Origin: PALSA-926 sp964476835
GTDB lineage: Bacteria > Pseudomonadota > Alphaproteobacteria > Micavibrionales > UBA2020
DNA length: 64,000 nucleotides
Reading direction: 5' to 3'
Assembly: GCA_964476835.1 (NCBI GenBank)
Contig: CAYZCE010000001.1
Location: 62,001-126,000 of the forward strand
Shown: one piece after another, positions 9,054 through 17,471 of the stretch
Layout of the letters: every line of letters begins with the position of its first letter
Position numbering within the stretch: position 1 is the stretch's first letter
Program-made: the position numbers and the translations under genes
The notes under the pieces: model-generated
What the model was told of the DNA's origin: nothing
The model's input: the letters and a program-made list of their open reading frames with translations, nothing else
Database searches by the model: none

Positions 9054-9587
9054 TTAGAAGCCGATACCCGTTGTTTTCTTGAGCACGCTGCCCCAGATGT
9101 ACTGGTCGCTGTTCTCGTTGACCATCGGGCGGCCGTCGACGGAGGCGTGCATCAGGCGGTTGTGTTCGAAGATCAGCACCATGCGCAGGTCATAGCCTGA
9201 TTTGTTCGTCTTCATCGTGCCGAAGCCGAACGTGCCTTTGCTCTCAAGATTGGTATAGGGCAGCGAATAGCCTTCGTAATTCATGAGCTTCTGACGGAAC
9301 TGCTCAAGCTGGTCGGGCGAGCCTTGCACCTGCGAGTTGCCATAGATGCTCAACTGCATCTCCGTCGTGCTCATGTGGTTGAATTTCTCGGTCGGGATGT
9401 TGAGCTGCTTGAAGACCGCGTCTTCCGTCATGCCCGCCTTGAGGGAGGAGACGGCGAGTTTCATTTCTTCCTGGTTCTTGAACAGGTCGTTATTTACCTC
9501 CTGGTTGCCCACGGGCATGCAGGCGGCGATCAGCACCAGGCCAAAGGCTCCCGCAAACGACGTCAACTTTTTGAAGAAGCTGGTCAT
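9054..9587 (-). CDS. Predicted outer-membrane lipoprotein, weakly BamE/SmpA-like
   Basis: A 177-residue exported protein. The N-terminus MTSFFKKLTSFAGAFG is followed by the lipobox LIAAC, so it should be lipidated at that cysteine. The mature part has SLKAGMTEDAVFKQLNIP, resembling the G-M-T-x-x-x-V-x-x-x-L-x-x-P pattern of the SmpA/OmlA (BamE-like) fold. The C-terminal half has beta-strand-like segments. The frame can open earlier (GTG at 9641, ATG at 9629), but only the ATG at 9587 puts a normal signal peptide at the N-terminus. No good ribosome-binding site is visible for any start. The BamE resemblance is weak and the exact role is unknown. Confidence 0.72.
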   Translation of the reverse strand: MTSFFKKLTSFAGAFGLVLIAACMPVGNQEVNNDLFKNQEEMKLAVSSLKAGMTEDAVFKQLNIPTEKFNHMSTTEMQLSIYGNSQVQGSPDQLEQFRQKLMNYEGYSLPYTNLESKGTFGFGTMKTNKSGYDLRMVLIFEHNRLMHASVDGRPMVNENSDQYIWGSVLKKTTGIGF

Positions 9588-9700
9588 TTCAAAGGCAGGT
9601 AGAACAGACGATGTGGCCTTTGCCGTCATGGGTTCGTGCACCGTTCAGAAGCTGCTTGTACAATTATAATTGTGCCAGAAACACGTTAACGCTTAATTAA

Positions 9701-9748
9701 TATGGTAAAAACAAACATATAGTCATATCGCGGGACGGGGGGTATAAA
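9701..9748 (+). promoter_or_regulatory. Promoter block shared with the paralogue downstream
   Basis: An A-rich tract at 9702-9714 leads into ACATATAG at 9715-9722. A TATAAA -10-like box follows at 9743-9748, 28 bases from the start of ACATATAG. The same elements with the same 28-base spacing occur before the paralogous gene (10662-10712). Over the 21 bases ending at ACATATAG I count about 17 identities between the two copies. Confidence 0.55.
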
Positions 9749-9782
9749 AAGACATCCCATTCACAATTGTCAGGTGAGAACC

Positions 9783-10544
9783 ATGGCGACCAATACCCCG
9801 GCCCAGAAATACTTCATCCGCTTTTCCGATGCGGGCGATTTCGACAAGCTGATTGCGTTTTATGACGAGAACGCGCACCAGAACGTCTTCAAGCGTCAGG
9901 AAGACCTGATGAAAAAGCGCATTGAAGAAGGCGCCGTCGTGCTGATCGAGGACGAACAGGGGCAGATTTTCGCTTCCTCTATCACCCACCCGCTGATGGC
10001 GGTGGAAGGCGATACGGAAGCGCGCTGGCATGAAGTCGGCACGACGCGGATCGTCCTTAACGGTTTTGGAGATATTTTCAACGCGATGGTGGCGATGCAG
10101 GTGCTGCGCGCCTTCTTCTTTGAGCCGCCGAAGGATATCTTTGTCGCGCACATGGAAACCGATCCGGTGCAGAAAAAGGCTCAGGCGATCGGCTGGCGCA
10201 ACCTGAAGGACATGCCGGAAGGGCTGAGGGAAGCTAAAGCGCGCACCACGGCGCCGGGCAGCGGCCATGAAACGAATCCGAGCGACTGGTTCGGCCTCGG
10301 CATGGAGGCGATGCCCGGCCTTGCGGCGTGGCTGGAAAACCTGGCGAAGAACCCCGTCTTGACCAATAAGAAGACGGGGGAGGAGATCGAGCTGGATTTA
10401 AGCAAGTCGACCTTCTTCACCACGTTCCGCGACGAGATCAAACAACTCGCCGCCGACACGACGCTGGGTACTCCGGATGCGTTCGATGCGAAACAGCATC
10501 TCCGCGCCGGCCGTACGGCGTGGCAGAAGAAAAACTTCAGGTAA
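9783..10544 (+). CDS. Conserved hypothetical protein, GNAT-like fold, paralogue 1
   Basis: A 253-residue cytosolic protein with no assigned function. The N-terminus (YFIRFSDAGDFDKLIAFYDE) looks like the first strand and helix of a GNAT N-acetyltransferase. A central segment, VGTTRIVLNGFGDIFNAM, sits where GNATs carry the acetyl-CoA P-loop but lacks the usual RxxGxG/A motif. The C-terminus contains LDLSKSTFFTTFRDEIKQL, shared with the neighbouring paralogue at 10752. ATG 9783 is preferred over an in-frame GTG at 9774 because AGGTGA (9772-9777) is then correctly spaced. The gene has its own promoter block and a strong terminator (10565-10611), so it is a separate transcription unit. The GNAT assignment is inference. 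Confidence 0.78.
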   Translation: MATNTPAQKYFIRFSDAGDFDKLIAFYDENAHQNVFKRQEDLMKKRIEEGAVVLIEDEQGQIFASSITHPLMAVEGDTEARWHEVGTTRIVLNGFGDIFNAMVAMQVLRAFFFEPPKDIFVAHMETDPVQKKAQAIGWRNLKDMPEGLREAKARTTAPGSGHETNPSDWFGLGMEAMPGLAAWLENLAKNPVLTNKKTGEEIELDLSKSTFFTTFRDEIKQLAADTTLGTPDAFDAKQHLRAGRTAWQKKNFR

Positions 10545-10564
10545 AACAGTCGGCAATTCAACCT

Positions 10565-10611
10565 AAAGGACGGGAGAGGCATGCGTATCCGCAGCCTCTC
10601 CCGTCCTTTTT
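10565..10611 (+). terminator. Strong intrinsic terminator
   Basis: A perfect 13-bp stem (GGACGGGAGAGGC at 10568-10580 pairs with 10594-10606) with a 13-base loop is followed by five T residues and preceded by three A residues that extend the pairing. It lies 20 bases after the stop of the 9783 gene and separates the two paralogues into different transcripts. Confidence 0.9.
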
Positions 10612-10661
10612 CGCGCATGAATTCATCTAAAGCCTTATAAAGGCTCATTTCTTATTTCTAA

Positions 10662-10712
10662 AATTATGTAAAAAAAATACATATAGAAAATACATCCGCG
10701 AGTTGCTATAAA
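10662..10712 (+). promoter_or_regulatory. Promoter block matching the one at 9701
   Basis: An A-rich tract (10669-10678) runs into ACATATAG at 10679-10686, with TATAAA at 10707-10712. The 28-base spacing equals that in front of paralogue 1. No consensus TTGACA lies at -35, so the ACATATAG element may play that role or bind a regulator. Confidence 0.55.
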
Positions 10713-10713
10713 A

Positions 10714-10750
10714 CTGGCTCCTTTTTCATACAACGACAATCAGGAGCCAG
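10714..10750 (+). promoter_or_regulatory. 5' UTR hairpin that would cover the ribosome-binding site
   Basis: CTGGCTCC (10714-10721) is a perfect inverted repeat of GGAGCCAG (10743-10750), with 21 bases between. The right arm contains the Shine-Dalgarno AGGAG (10742-10746) of the gene starting at 10752. Folding of the leader would occlude the ribosome-binding site, as in RNA thermometers or riboswitch-like control. No ligand-binding domain is recognisable. Confidence 0.5.
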
Positions 10751-10751
10751 A

Positions 10752-11507
10752 ATGACGACCGAAAACAGGAAGTTCAATATCCGTTTCGCCAAGGTTGAAG
10801 ATCACGCCGCCCTCATGCAGTTCTATGCAGAAAACCCGCACGAGAACGTCTGTGACCGCCACTCCGACCTCGTGAAGGATCTCGCCGACAAGGGGTCGGT
10901 CATCCTCGTCGAGGAAAAGTCGACCGGCGATATCGTCGGTGTCTCCATTTCCTATCCGCTGTTCGTCAAGCAGGGTGAAATCGAGCAGGAGAAGTGGCTC
11001 GAGATCGGCACCACCCGCATGGTGCTCAATGGCTACGCAGGCCTCTTCGACGTCATGATCGGCCTGCAAGTGCTGCGTGCTTATTTGGTTGAGCCGCCCG
11101 ATGGCCCGTTCGTCTGCCAAATGACCAGCCCGATGGTGCAGGCAATGGCGAAGAAGCTTGGTTTCCACGCGATCACCCCCTCGGATGAACTCGTCGCAAC
11201 CTCCGACAAGACGCTAGATATCGGTACCGGCGACACCTATGGCTACGACAACTGGTATGCCGCAGGCCCTGAAATGCTGCCGGTCATGGCCAAGCACCTC
11301 GTCGAGGCGCTGGAGAAGCCCTATCTCGAGCACTACAAGACCGGCGAGAAGATCGAGATCGACGTCAGCCAGTCCAGCTTCTACACGACGTTCAAGGATG
11401 AGATCCAGAAACTCTCCGGCCGCAACCTGGGTGACCCCCAGCTGGCCGACGAGACCAAGAGCATCGCCAAGAACCGCGATGAATGGATGCGCTCGTTCTT
11501 CAAGTAA
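10752..11507 (+). CDS. Conserved hypothetical protein, GNAT-like fold, paralogue 2
   Basis: A 251-residue cytosolic protein clearly homologous to the product of 9783-10544. Both share the N-terminal strand-helix (FNIRFAKVEDHAALMQFYAE), E/G-IGTTRMVLNGYAGLFD, the LRAYLVEPP segment, and the near C-terminal DVSQSSFYTTFKDEIQKL. VQAMAKKLGFHAI resembles the last GNAT helix-strand. A canonical acetyl-CoA P-loop is absent, so catalytic activity is uncertain. The ribosome-binding site AGGAG lies inside an inverted repeat. Duplication with retained promoter architecture suggests related but separately tuned roles. Function unknown. Confidence 0.78.
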   Translation: MTTENRKFNIRFAKVEDHAALMQFYAENPHENVCDRHSDLVKDLADKGSVILVEEKSTGDIVGVSISYPLFVKQGEIEQEKWLEIGTTRMVLNGYAGLFDVMIGLQVLRAYLVEPPDGPFVCQMTSPMVQAMAKKLGFHAITPSDELVATSDKTLDIGTGDTYGYDNWYAAGPEMLPVMAKHLVEALEKPYLEHYKTGEKIEIDVSQSSFYTTFKDEIQKLSGRNLGDPQLADETKSIAKNRDEWMRSFFK

Positions 11508-11532
11508 GAGCGGCTTTCTGCCCGTTTCACGG

Positions 11533-11567
11533 ACGCCCGGGGGCTTTATGGCCTGCCGGGCGTTCTT
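11533..11567 (+). terminator. Possible weak terminator after paralogue 2
   Basis: ACGCCCGG (11533-11540) pairs with CCGGGCGT (11556-11563) around a 15-base loop, then TCTTG. The stem is GC-rich, but the T-tract is poor, so termination may be partial. Confidence 0.45.
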
Positions 11568-11601
11568 GACTCAAGGGGGCGGGTGGAACAAGATTTGACC
11601 C

Positions 11602-12963
11602 ATGAATAAAGCCATCCTTTCCCTGACCGTCGCGGAAATCCTCGACCGCTACCGCCGCCGCGCGCTGTCGCCGGCCGATGTCGCCGAAGCGTGCCTGGCC
11701 CAGATGCGCACACTCAATCCGTCGCTCAACGCCTTCGCGCTGCAGGCCGACGCGGATGATGTGCTGCGGCAGGCGCGGGAATCCGAAGCGCGCTGGGCGA
11801 AAGGCGCGCCGTGCGGTGCACTCGACGGCATTCCCACGACGATCAAGGACGGCGCCGATGTAAAAGGCTGGCCGACGCGCGACGGATCGGCGCTCACGTT
11901 GACATTGCCTGTTGCGGAAGACGCGCCCTTCGTCGCCAACCTGCGGCACGCGGGCGCGATCTTCCTCGGCAAGACGACGACGCCGGAATTCGGCCACAAG
12001 GGCGTGACCGACAGCCCCGCCTTCGGCATCACGCGCAATCCGTGGGATCCTGCGAAGACCAGCGGCGGCTCGTCGGGCGGCGCGGGCGTGGCGGCGGCGA
12101 CGCGCATGGGGTTTTTGCATCAGGGCAGCGACGGCGGCGGGTCGATCCGCATCCCGGCCAGTTTCTGCGGCGTCTTCGGGATCAAGCCGACGCAAGGCCT
12201 GCTGCCCTCAGCGGGGCCGACGCTGTTCTCCAAATTCGCGGCCTCCGGCCCGCTGACGCGCACGGCGGCGGACGCGGCATTGATGCTGGGCGCGATGGCA
12301 GGGCGCGACTATGCATTGGGCAAGCCGCAAGGCCTGCGCATCGCCTATGCCGCCACCGTCAACGGCACGCCGGTGGATCCGCAGGTGGCCGCGCTGGTCA
12401 GGGCGGCGGCGTTCAAATGTTCCGCGCTGGGCACGGTCGAGGAAATCACGTTTGATATTCCCGACCTTATCGAGACGTTCAATACGCATTGGGGCGCAAT
12501 CGCTGCGTGGCTGCTCGACCAGTTCCCGGCGCAAGCGCAGGCGCGCATGGATGCCTGCCTTTCCGACTGGGGGCGGCGCGGATCGGAGATCGGCATCGCC
12601 GCCTATCAGCAGGCGGAACTGGCGCGGTTGCAGTTGATCGAACGGATGAAGGGTTTCTTCAAGAACTACGACCTCTTGCTGCTGCCCTCGACCGCGATGA
12701 CGGCCTTCGCGGCGGGGCAGAATTCACCCCTCGGCGCGGACGGGAAACCGTGGGAAGACTGGACGCCTTTGACGTTCCCTGCTAACCTCGGACAACTGCC
12801 TGCCGCCTCGCTGCCATGTGGACTGACGGGGGAAGGACTCCCCGCCGGACTCCAGATCGTTTCCGGCCCGTTGCGGGAAGACCTGATCTTGCAGACCGCG
12901 CATTGGCTCGAAGGCGAGACCGGGTTCCGGGACTGGCTCGACATACACGGAGAAGAGACATGA
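11602..12963 (+). CDS. Amidase signature family hydrolase
   Basis: A 453-residue amidase-signature enzyme (GatA/fatty-acid-amide-hydrolase superfamily). The Ser-cisSer-Lys triad is visible: Lys in IPTTIKDGADVKG, the glycine/serine loop TSGGSSGGAGVAA, and the nucleophile region GSDGGGSIRIPASFCG. It hydrolyses an amide bond in the cytoplasm. A GatA role in tRNA amidation is unlikely because no gatB or gatC is adjacent. Instead its TGA overlaps the ATG of an M20 amidohydrolase gene (ATGA), so the two probably process related N-acyl or amide compounds. The substrate is unknown. Confidence 0.9.
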   Translation: MNKAILSLTVAEILDRYRRRALSPADVAEACLAQMRTLNPSLNAFALQADADDVLRQARESEARWAKGAPCGALDGIPTTIKDGADVKGWPTRDGSALTLTLPVAEDAPFVANLRHAGAIFLGKTTTPEFGHKGVTDSPAFGITRNPWDPAKTSGGSSGGAGVAAATRMGFLHQGSDGGGSIRIPASFCGVFGIKPTQGLLPSAGPTLFSKFAASGPLTRTAADAALMLGAMAGRDYALGKPQGLRIAYAATVNGTPVDPQVAALVRAAAFKCSALGTVEEITFDIPDLIETFNTHWGAIAAWLLDQFPAQAQARMDACLSDWGRRGSEIGIAAYQQAELARLQLIERMKGFFKNYDLLLLPSTAMTAFAAGQNSPLGADGKPWEDWTPLTFPANLGQLPAASLPCGLTGEGLPAGLQIVSGPLREDLILQTAHWLEGETGFRDWLDIHGEET

Positions 12964-14138
12964 GCACGCTTGCCAAACTGAAAGAAACCAACGTCGACGC
13001 CAGCCAGTGGCGCCAGCACCTGCACCAGAACCCCGAAACCGCGTTCGAGGAAGTCAAGACCGCCGACTACGTCGCGGACCTGCTCGGCTCGTGGGGCGTC
13101 GAGATCCACCGCGGCCTCGCCAAGACCGGCATCGTCGCGACGATCAAGGGCAAGACCAACAAGTCCGGCCGTGCCATCGGCCTGCGCGCCGACATGGATG
13201 CGCTCAATATTTTTGAAGAGACGAACGTCGCTTACAAGTCGAAGAACGTCGGCAAGATGCACGCCTGCGGCCACGACGGCCACACGACGATGCTGCTCGC
13301 CGCCGTGCGCCACCTTGCGATGACGCGCGACTTCGACGGCACCGTCTACGCGATCTTCCAGCCCGCCGAGGAATTCGGCGGCGGCGGCAACGTGATGGTG
13401 GAAGAGGGCTTCTTCGAGAAGTTCCCCTGCGAGTCCGTCTACGGCATGCATAACTGGCCGTGGTCGCCCGTCGGCACCATGGCGGTCTGCGAGGGCCCCG
13501 TCTCGGCCTTCTGCGACGACTTCGTCATCACGGTGAAGGGCGTCGGCGGCCATGCGGCCTTCCCGCAGACCACCGTCGACGTTGTCGCGACCACCGCCGC
13601 CATCGTCACCGCGCTGCAATCCGTCGTCAGCCGCAACGTGGCGCCCGCTGATGCGGGCGTCGTCAGCGTGTGCAAGTTCCAGGCGGGCACCGAGGCGCTG
13701 AACGTGCTGCCGGAAAGCGCCGTCATCGGCGGCACCGCGCGCTGCCTCAAGCCTGAGGTGCGCAAGCTGCTCGAAACCGGCGTCAAGCGCGTGGCGGCAT
13801 CGGTCGCGGCGGCGTACGGCGCAACGGTCGATATCGACTGGCGCTACGGCTATCCCGCGACGGTCAACACGTCGAAAGAAACGCAAGCGGCGCGCGATGC
13901 GGCGGCGGCCATCGTGGGCGCAGGCAACGTGCAGGAATTCTCGCCCATGCTCGGCGGGGAAGACTTCGCGTACTTCCTCGAAAAGAAGCCCGGCTGCTAC
14001 ATCGTCATCGGCCAGCTCGACGAAGGCAAGGAGCCGATCGGCCTGCACAACCCGCGCTATGACTTCAACGACAAGATCATCCCGATCGGCGCGGCCTATT
14101 GGGTGCAGCTGGCGGAAAGCCTTCTGGCGGCGAAGTAA
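12960..14138 (+). CDS. M20 family amidohydrolase (hippurate hydrolase/aminoacylase-like)
   Basis: A 392-residue zinc-dependent aminoacylase of the M20D type, removing acyl groups from N-acyl amino acids or related amides. Metal and catalytic motifs are visible: LRADMDALNIFE, MHACGHDGHTTMLLAA, and FQPAEEFGGGGNVMVEEG with the catalytic glutamate. The dimerisation-domain motif KGVGGHAAFPQTTVD and the C-terminal MLGGEDFAYFLEKKPG are also present. Four-base overlap with the amidase indicates coupled translation. A longer frame from 12816 is a shadow of the amidase. The exact substrate is not inferable. Confidence 0.92.
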   Translation: MSTLAKLKETNVDASQWRQHLHQNPETAFEEVKTADYVADLLGSWGVEIHRGLAKTGIVATIKGKTNKSGRAIGLRADMDALNIFEETNVAYKSKNVGKMHACGHDGHTTMLLAAVRHLAMTRDFDGTVYAIFQPAEEFGGGGNVMVEEGFFEKFPCESVYGMHNWPWSPVGTMAVCEGPVSAFCDDFVITVKGVGGHAAFPQTTVDVVATTAAIVTALQSVVSRNVAPADAGVVSVCKFQAGTEALNVLPESAVIGGTARCLKPEVRKLLETGVKRVAASVAAAYGATVDIDWRYGYPATVNTSKETQAARDAAAAIVGAGNVQEFSPMLGGEDFAYFLEKKPGCYIVIGQLDEGKEPIGLHNPRYDFNDKIIPIGAAYWVQLAESLLAAK

Positions 14139-14161
14139 GCAGCGGTCATCCGGGGGGATTC

Positions 14162-15121
14162 GTGAAGATTGTGCTGAGAACCATGGTGGCCGTGGCCTTT
14201 TTGATGGCCGTACCGGCGCATGCGGAAGATTTGCAAGCATGGCTGACCGGCGTGCGTCAGGAAGCGGAGAAGGCGGGCATCTCCCAAGCCACCGTCAATG
14301 CCGCGCTGCCCGATGACTTCACGCCGGACGAACGCGTGCTGCGCCTCGACGGCAAGCAGCCCGAGCACACCATCACCTTCGAGCAATACAAGCGCAACGT
14401 CATCACCCCCGGCCGCATCCGGGCGGGGCGCGAGCTGCTGGCGGGCTACCGCACGACGCTCAACCGCATCAGCGCGCAATACGGCGTGGAGCCGGAATTC
14501 ATCGTCGCGCTGTGGGGGCTTGAGACCAGCTTCGGCCACAACCAGGGCGGCTTCAACACCATTCACGCGCTGGCGACGCTGGCCTATGAAGGCCGCCGCG
14601 GCGCGTTCTTCCGTGACGAACTCATCAAGGCGCTGCGCATCGTCGATCACGGTGACGTCAGCCTCGCGCGCATGAAGGGTTCGTGGGCGGGCGCGATGGG
14701 GCAGTGCCAGTTCATGCCGACCAGCTTCGAGAAATTCGCGCAGGACGACAACCACGACGGCAAGCGCGACATCTGGGATACGCGGCAAGACGTCTTCGCC
14801 TCCATCGCTGCCTATCTCTCCGGCAGCGGCTGGAAAAAGGGCCAGCCGTGGGGACGCCGCGTCGACCTGCCCGACGGATTCGATCCCGGCCTGCTCGGGC
14901 GTAAGGTGCAGAAGCCGGTGCCGGCGTGGAGCCTTGCCGGCGTCACGCTGCAGAACGGCCGTCCGCTGCCCGCCGACGACGCGCAGGCCTCGATCATCCA
15001 GCCGGGCGGCGACGGGTACAAGGCCTATGCCGTATATGGCAATTACCGGGTGCTGATGCAGTGGAATACCTCGATTTATTTCGCCACCGCCGTCGGGCTA
15101 TTTGCCGACCAGCTAAAATAA
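14162..15121 (+). CDS. mltB: Lytic murein transglycosylase, MltB family
   Basis: A 319-residue periplasmic enzyme that cleaves peptidoglycan glycan strands with 1,6-anhydro product formation. A signal peptide ends at AHA-ED near residue 21, with no lipobox, so it is soluble rather than a lipoprotein. Catalytic Glu121 lies in FIVALWGLETSFGHNQGG. The family motifs GSWAGAMGQCQFMPTSF and DDNHDGKRDIWDTRQDVFAS follow. GTG at 14162, preceded by a GGGGGGA tract, is preferred over a longer frame from 14099, which overlaps the M20 gene and destroys the signal peptide. It leads a cell-wall group with rlpA and dacC. Confidence 0.92.
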   Translation: MKIVLRTMVAVAFLMAVPAHAEDLQAWLTGVRQEAEKAGISQATVNAALPDDFTPDERVLRLDGKQPEHTITFEQYKRNVITPGRIRAGRELLAGYRTTLNRISAQYGVEPEFIVALWGLETSFGHNQGGFNTIHALATLAYEGRRGAFFRDELIKALRIVDHGDVSLARMKGSWAGAMGQCQFMPTSFEKFAQDDNHDGKRDIWDTRQDVFASIAAYLSGSGWKKGQPWGRRVDLPDGFDPGLLGRKVQKPVPAWSLAGVTLQNGRPLPADDAQASIIQPGGDGYKAYAVYGNYRVLMQWNTSIYFATAVGLFADQLK

Positions 15122-15166
15122 GCTATGGTGTCCTACTTCAATTTTCTCTCAACGGGGGCGCCGCGC

Positions 15167-16189
15167 ATGCACGCATCTTTTCGCACGTTTTTCCTGATCG
15201 CCGGGCTGGCTTTTGCGCTCTCGGGCTGCGCTGAAACCGAACTGGCCTCGCACTGGGCCAAGCAGATCGCAGGCACCGACGCGCAATCGGGCGTCTACAA
15301 GATCGGCAACCCTTATAAGGTCGGCAGCGTCTGGTACTACCCCAAGGAAAACTTCAAGCTGGTCGAGACCGGCATCGCGTCGTGGTACGGCCCCGGCTTC
15401 CACGCCGGCAAGACGGCGAACGGCGAAGTGTTCGACCAGGACGAGCTGACCGCCGCGCACCGCACGCTGCAGCTGCCGTCGCTCGCGCGCGTCACCAACC
15501 TTGAGAACGGCCGCTCGATCGTCGTGCGCGTCAACGACCGCGGGCCGTTCAAGAGCAGCCGCGTCATGGACGTCTCGCGCCGCGCCGCCGACCTGCTCGG
15601 CTTCCTCAACAAGGGCACCGCCCGCGTCCGCATCGAGGTGCTGGAGCAGGAGAGCCGCCAGCTCGCCGATGCCGCCAAGCGCGGCGAGGACACCACGCGC
15701 ATGACCGCGTCGGATTTCCAGCGCAATGCCCAAGTCGCTTCCGCGGCGCCTGCGCCGGCGCAGGACGACTCTGTGCCTGAATCCCTTCGCACCCCCACTA
15801 TCACGGTCGAGGAGCTGAACGCCAACGGCAAGGCCGTGACGTCGGAAGAACTGCCGCCGCCGTCCACGGCGTCGGGCCCGGTCGAAGGCCATGTCGCGCA
15901 AGGCCGCTTCCTGCCGTCGCCCGTCGTCACCACCGAACCCGTCAAGCCCACGGGCATCTTCGTGCAGGCCGGTTCGTTCGGCGTCTACGATAATGCCGAG
16001 CGCCTCTCGAAGAATCTTGTCGGCATCGCGCCCACCTCGATCGAGACTGTCTCGGTCGGCGGCCGTACCATGTACCGCGTGCGCCTCGGGCCGATTTCCT
16101 CGGTCGATGCGGCCGACGCCGTGCTTGATAAAGTCATCCGCGCCGGACAAGGCGGCGCACGCGTAATTCACGACAAGAAGAAGGTATGA
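15167..16189 (+). CDS. rlpA: Septal ring lytic transglycosylase RlpA-like lipoprotein with SPOR domain
   Basis: About 340 residues. The N-terminal signal ends with the lipobox ALSGC, giving an outer-membrane lipoprotein. The double-psi beta-barrel domain (about residues 75-165) has the catalytic-region motifs GIASWYGPGFHAGKTANGE, ELTAAHRTLQLPS and VVRVNDRGPF. A Pro/Ala-rich linker leads to a C-terminal SPOR domain (IFVQAGSFGVYDNAERLSK) that binds denuded glycan at the division septum. ATG 15167 places the signal peptide correctly; the frame opens at 15125 without a ribosome-binding site. The TGA stop overlaps the dacC start. Confidence 0.92.
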   Translation: MHASFRTFFLIAGLAFALSGCAETELASHWAKQIAGTDAQSGVYKIGNPYKVGSVWYYPKENFKLVETGIASWYGPGFHAGKTANGEVFDQDELTAAHRTLQLPSLARVTNLENGRSIVVRVNDRGPFKSSRVMDVSRRAADLLGFLNKGTARVRIEVLEQESRQLADAAKRGEDTTRMTASDFQRNAQVASAAPAPAQDDSVPESLRTPTITVEELNANGKAVTSEELPPPSTASGPVEGHVAQGRFLPSPVVTTEPVKPTGIFVQAGSFGVYDNAERLSKNLVGIAPTSIETVSVGGRTMYRVRLGPISSVDAADAVLDKVIRAGQGGARVIHDKKKV

Positions 16190-17469
16190 TGAAAATGAAC
16201 AAGACCAAAAACACCCTTATCGCCGCCGGCATCGTCCTGACCGCGACCGCTGCACAGGCCGCCACCGCGCCCGCGCCGCAGGTTGTCACGGCGCCTGTCG
16301 CCGTTCCGGCCGCGGCACCCGCTCCTGCAGCTGCGCCCGTTACGCCTGTATCCGCGGCACCCGTTGCGGCAGCGCCTGCACCTGTCGCGGCCGCTCCCGC
16401 CGCGGCGTTCGAGACGCCCGCGAAATACGCCTTCATGATCGACGCCACCACCGGCGCCGTGCTGCTCGACAAGCAGGCCGACGTGAAGATGCCGACGTCG
16501 TCGATGAGCAAGACGATGACGCTCTACATGGCTTTCGAGGCGCTCAAGAAGGGCCAAGTGAAGCTCGACGACCAGTTCCCCGTCAGCGAAAAGGCGTGGC
16601 GCATGGAAGGCTCGCGCATGTTCCTGCCGCTCGGCAGCAGCGTGAAGGTCGAGGAACTGATCCGCGGCATCGCCATCCAGTCCGGCAACGACGCCACCGT
16701 CGCGCTGGCCGAAGGCCTCGCAGGCACCGAAGAGGCGCTGGTCGCACGCATGAACGCGCGCGCGCAGGAACTCGGCATGACCAACAGCCACTTCATGGAC
16801 GTCAGCGGCCTGCCGCAGCCCGAGCACTATTCCACGCCGCGCGACCTCGCGCTGCTGGCGCGCCACCTGCAGACCGACTTCCCCGAGTACTACCACTACT
16901 TCGGCGAGAAGGAATTCACCTTCAACAAGATTCACCAGCCCAACCGCGACCCGCTGCTCGGCAAGGTCGCCGGCGCGGACGGCATCAAGACCGGCCACAC
17001 CGACATCGCGGGCTATGGCCTGATGGGCTCCGCCGTGCGCGACGGCCGCCGCCTGATTCTGGTCATCAACGGCCTCGACAGCGAAAAGGCGCGTGCCGAA
17101 GAAGGCGCGAAGCTGATGGAGTGGGGCTTCCGCAACTTCTCCGACAAGCAGGTCGCCAAGGCCGGCGACACCATCGAGACCGCCAAGGTCTGGCTGGGCG
17201 AGCAGGATGACGTGCCGCTCGTCGCCGAAAACGACATCAGCGTCACGCTGCCTGCCGCATCGGCGAACGACCTGAAAATGTCGGTCGTCTACCAGAACCC
17301 GCTGCCCGCGCCCGTCAAGAAGGGCGACAAGGTGGCTAAGCTGCACATCGAAGTCCCCGGCCAGCCGGCGACTGACGTCGACCTCCTCGCCGGCGCTGAC
17401 GTCGAGCGCAAGGGCGTCTTCGGCCGCGTCGTCGCACGCGGCAAGTACCTGCTGACGGGCACTTACTGA
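16186..17469 (+). CDS. dacC: D-alanyl-D-alanine carboxypeptidase, PBP5/6 type
   Basis: A 427-residue penicillin-binding protein that trims the terminal D-Ala of peptidoglycan stem peptides in the periplasm. After a signal sequence comes an unusual Ala/Pro/Val-rich spacer of about 50 residues (about 26-76), then the S11 transpeptidase fold. It shows SxxK (SMSK, Ser106/Lys109), SGN (QSGNDATVALAE), and KTG (DGIKTGHTDIAG). The C-terminal beta domain (PBP5_C) follows from about residue 320. ATG at 16186 overlaps the rlpA stop, so the two are coupled. The low-complexity linker probably spans from the membrane into the wall; the rest is a standard family length. Confidence 0.93.
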   Translation: MMKMNKTKNTLIAAGIVLTATAAQAATAPAPQVVTAPVAVPAAAPAPAAAPVTPVSAAPVAAAPAPVAAAPAAAFETPAKYAFMIDATTGAVLLDKQADVKMPTSSMSKTMTLYMAFEALKKGQVKLDDQFPVSEKAWRMEGSRMFLPLGSSVKVEELIRGIAIQSGNDATVALAEGLAGTEEALVARMNARAQELGMTNSHFMDVSGLPQPEHYSTPRDLALLARHLQTDFPEYYHYFGEKEFTFNKIHQPNRDPLLGKVAGADGIKTGHTDIAGYGLMGSAVRDGRRLILVINGLDSEKARAEEGAKLMEWGFRNFSDKQVAKAGDTIETAKVWLGEQDDVPLVAENDISVTLPAASANDLKMSVVYQNPLPAPVKKGDKVAKLHIEVPGQPATDVDLLAGADVERKGVFGRVVARGKYLLTGTY

Positions 17470-17471
17470 TA

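Noticed and set aside
16260..16410. Repetitive GC-rich stretch in dacC as a possible CRISPR or satellite
   Set aside because: It encodes the Ala/Pro/Val linker; no regular spacing or identical units.
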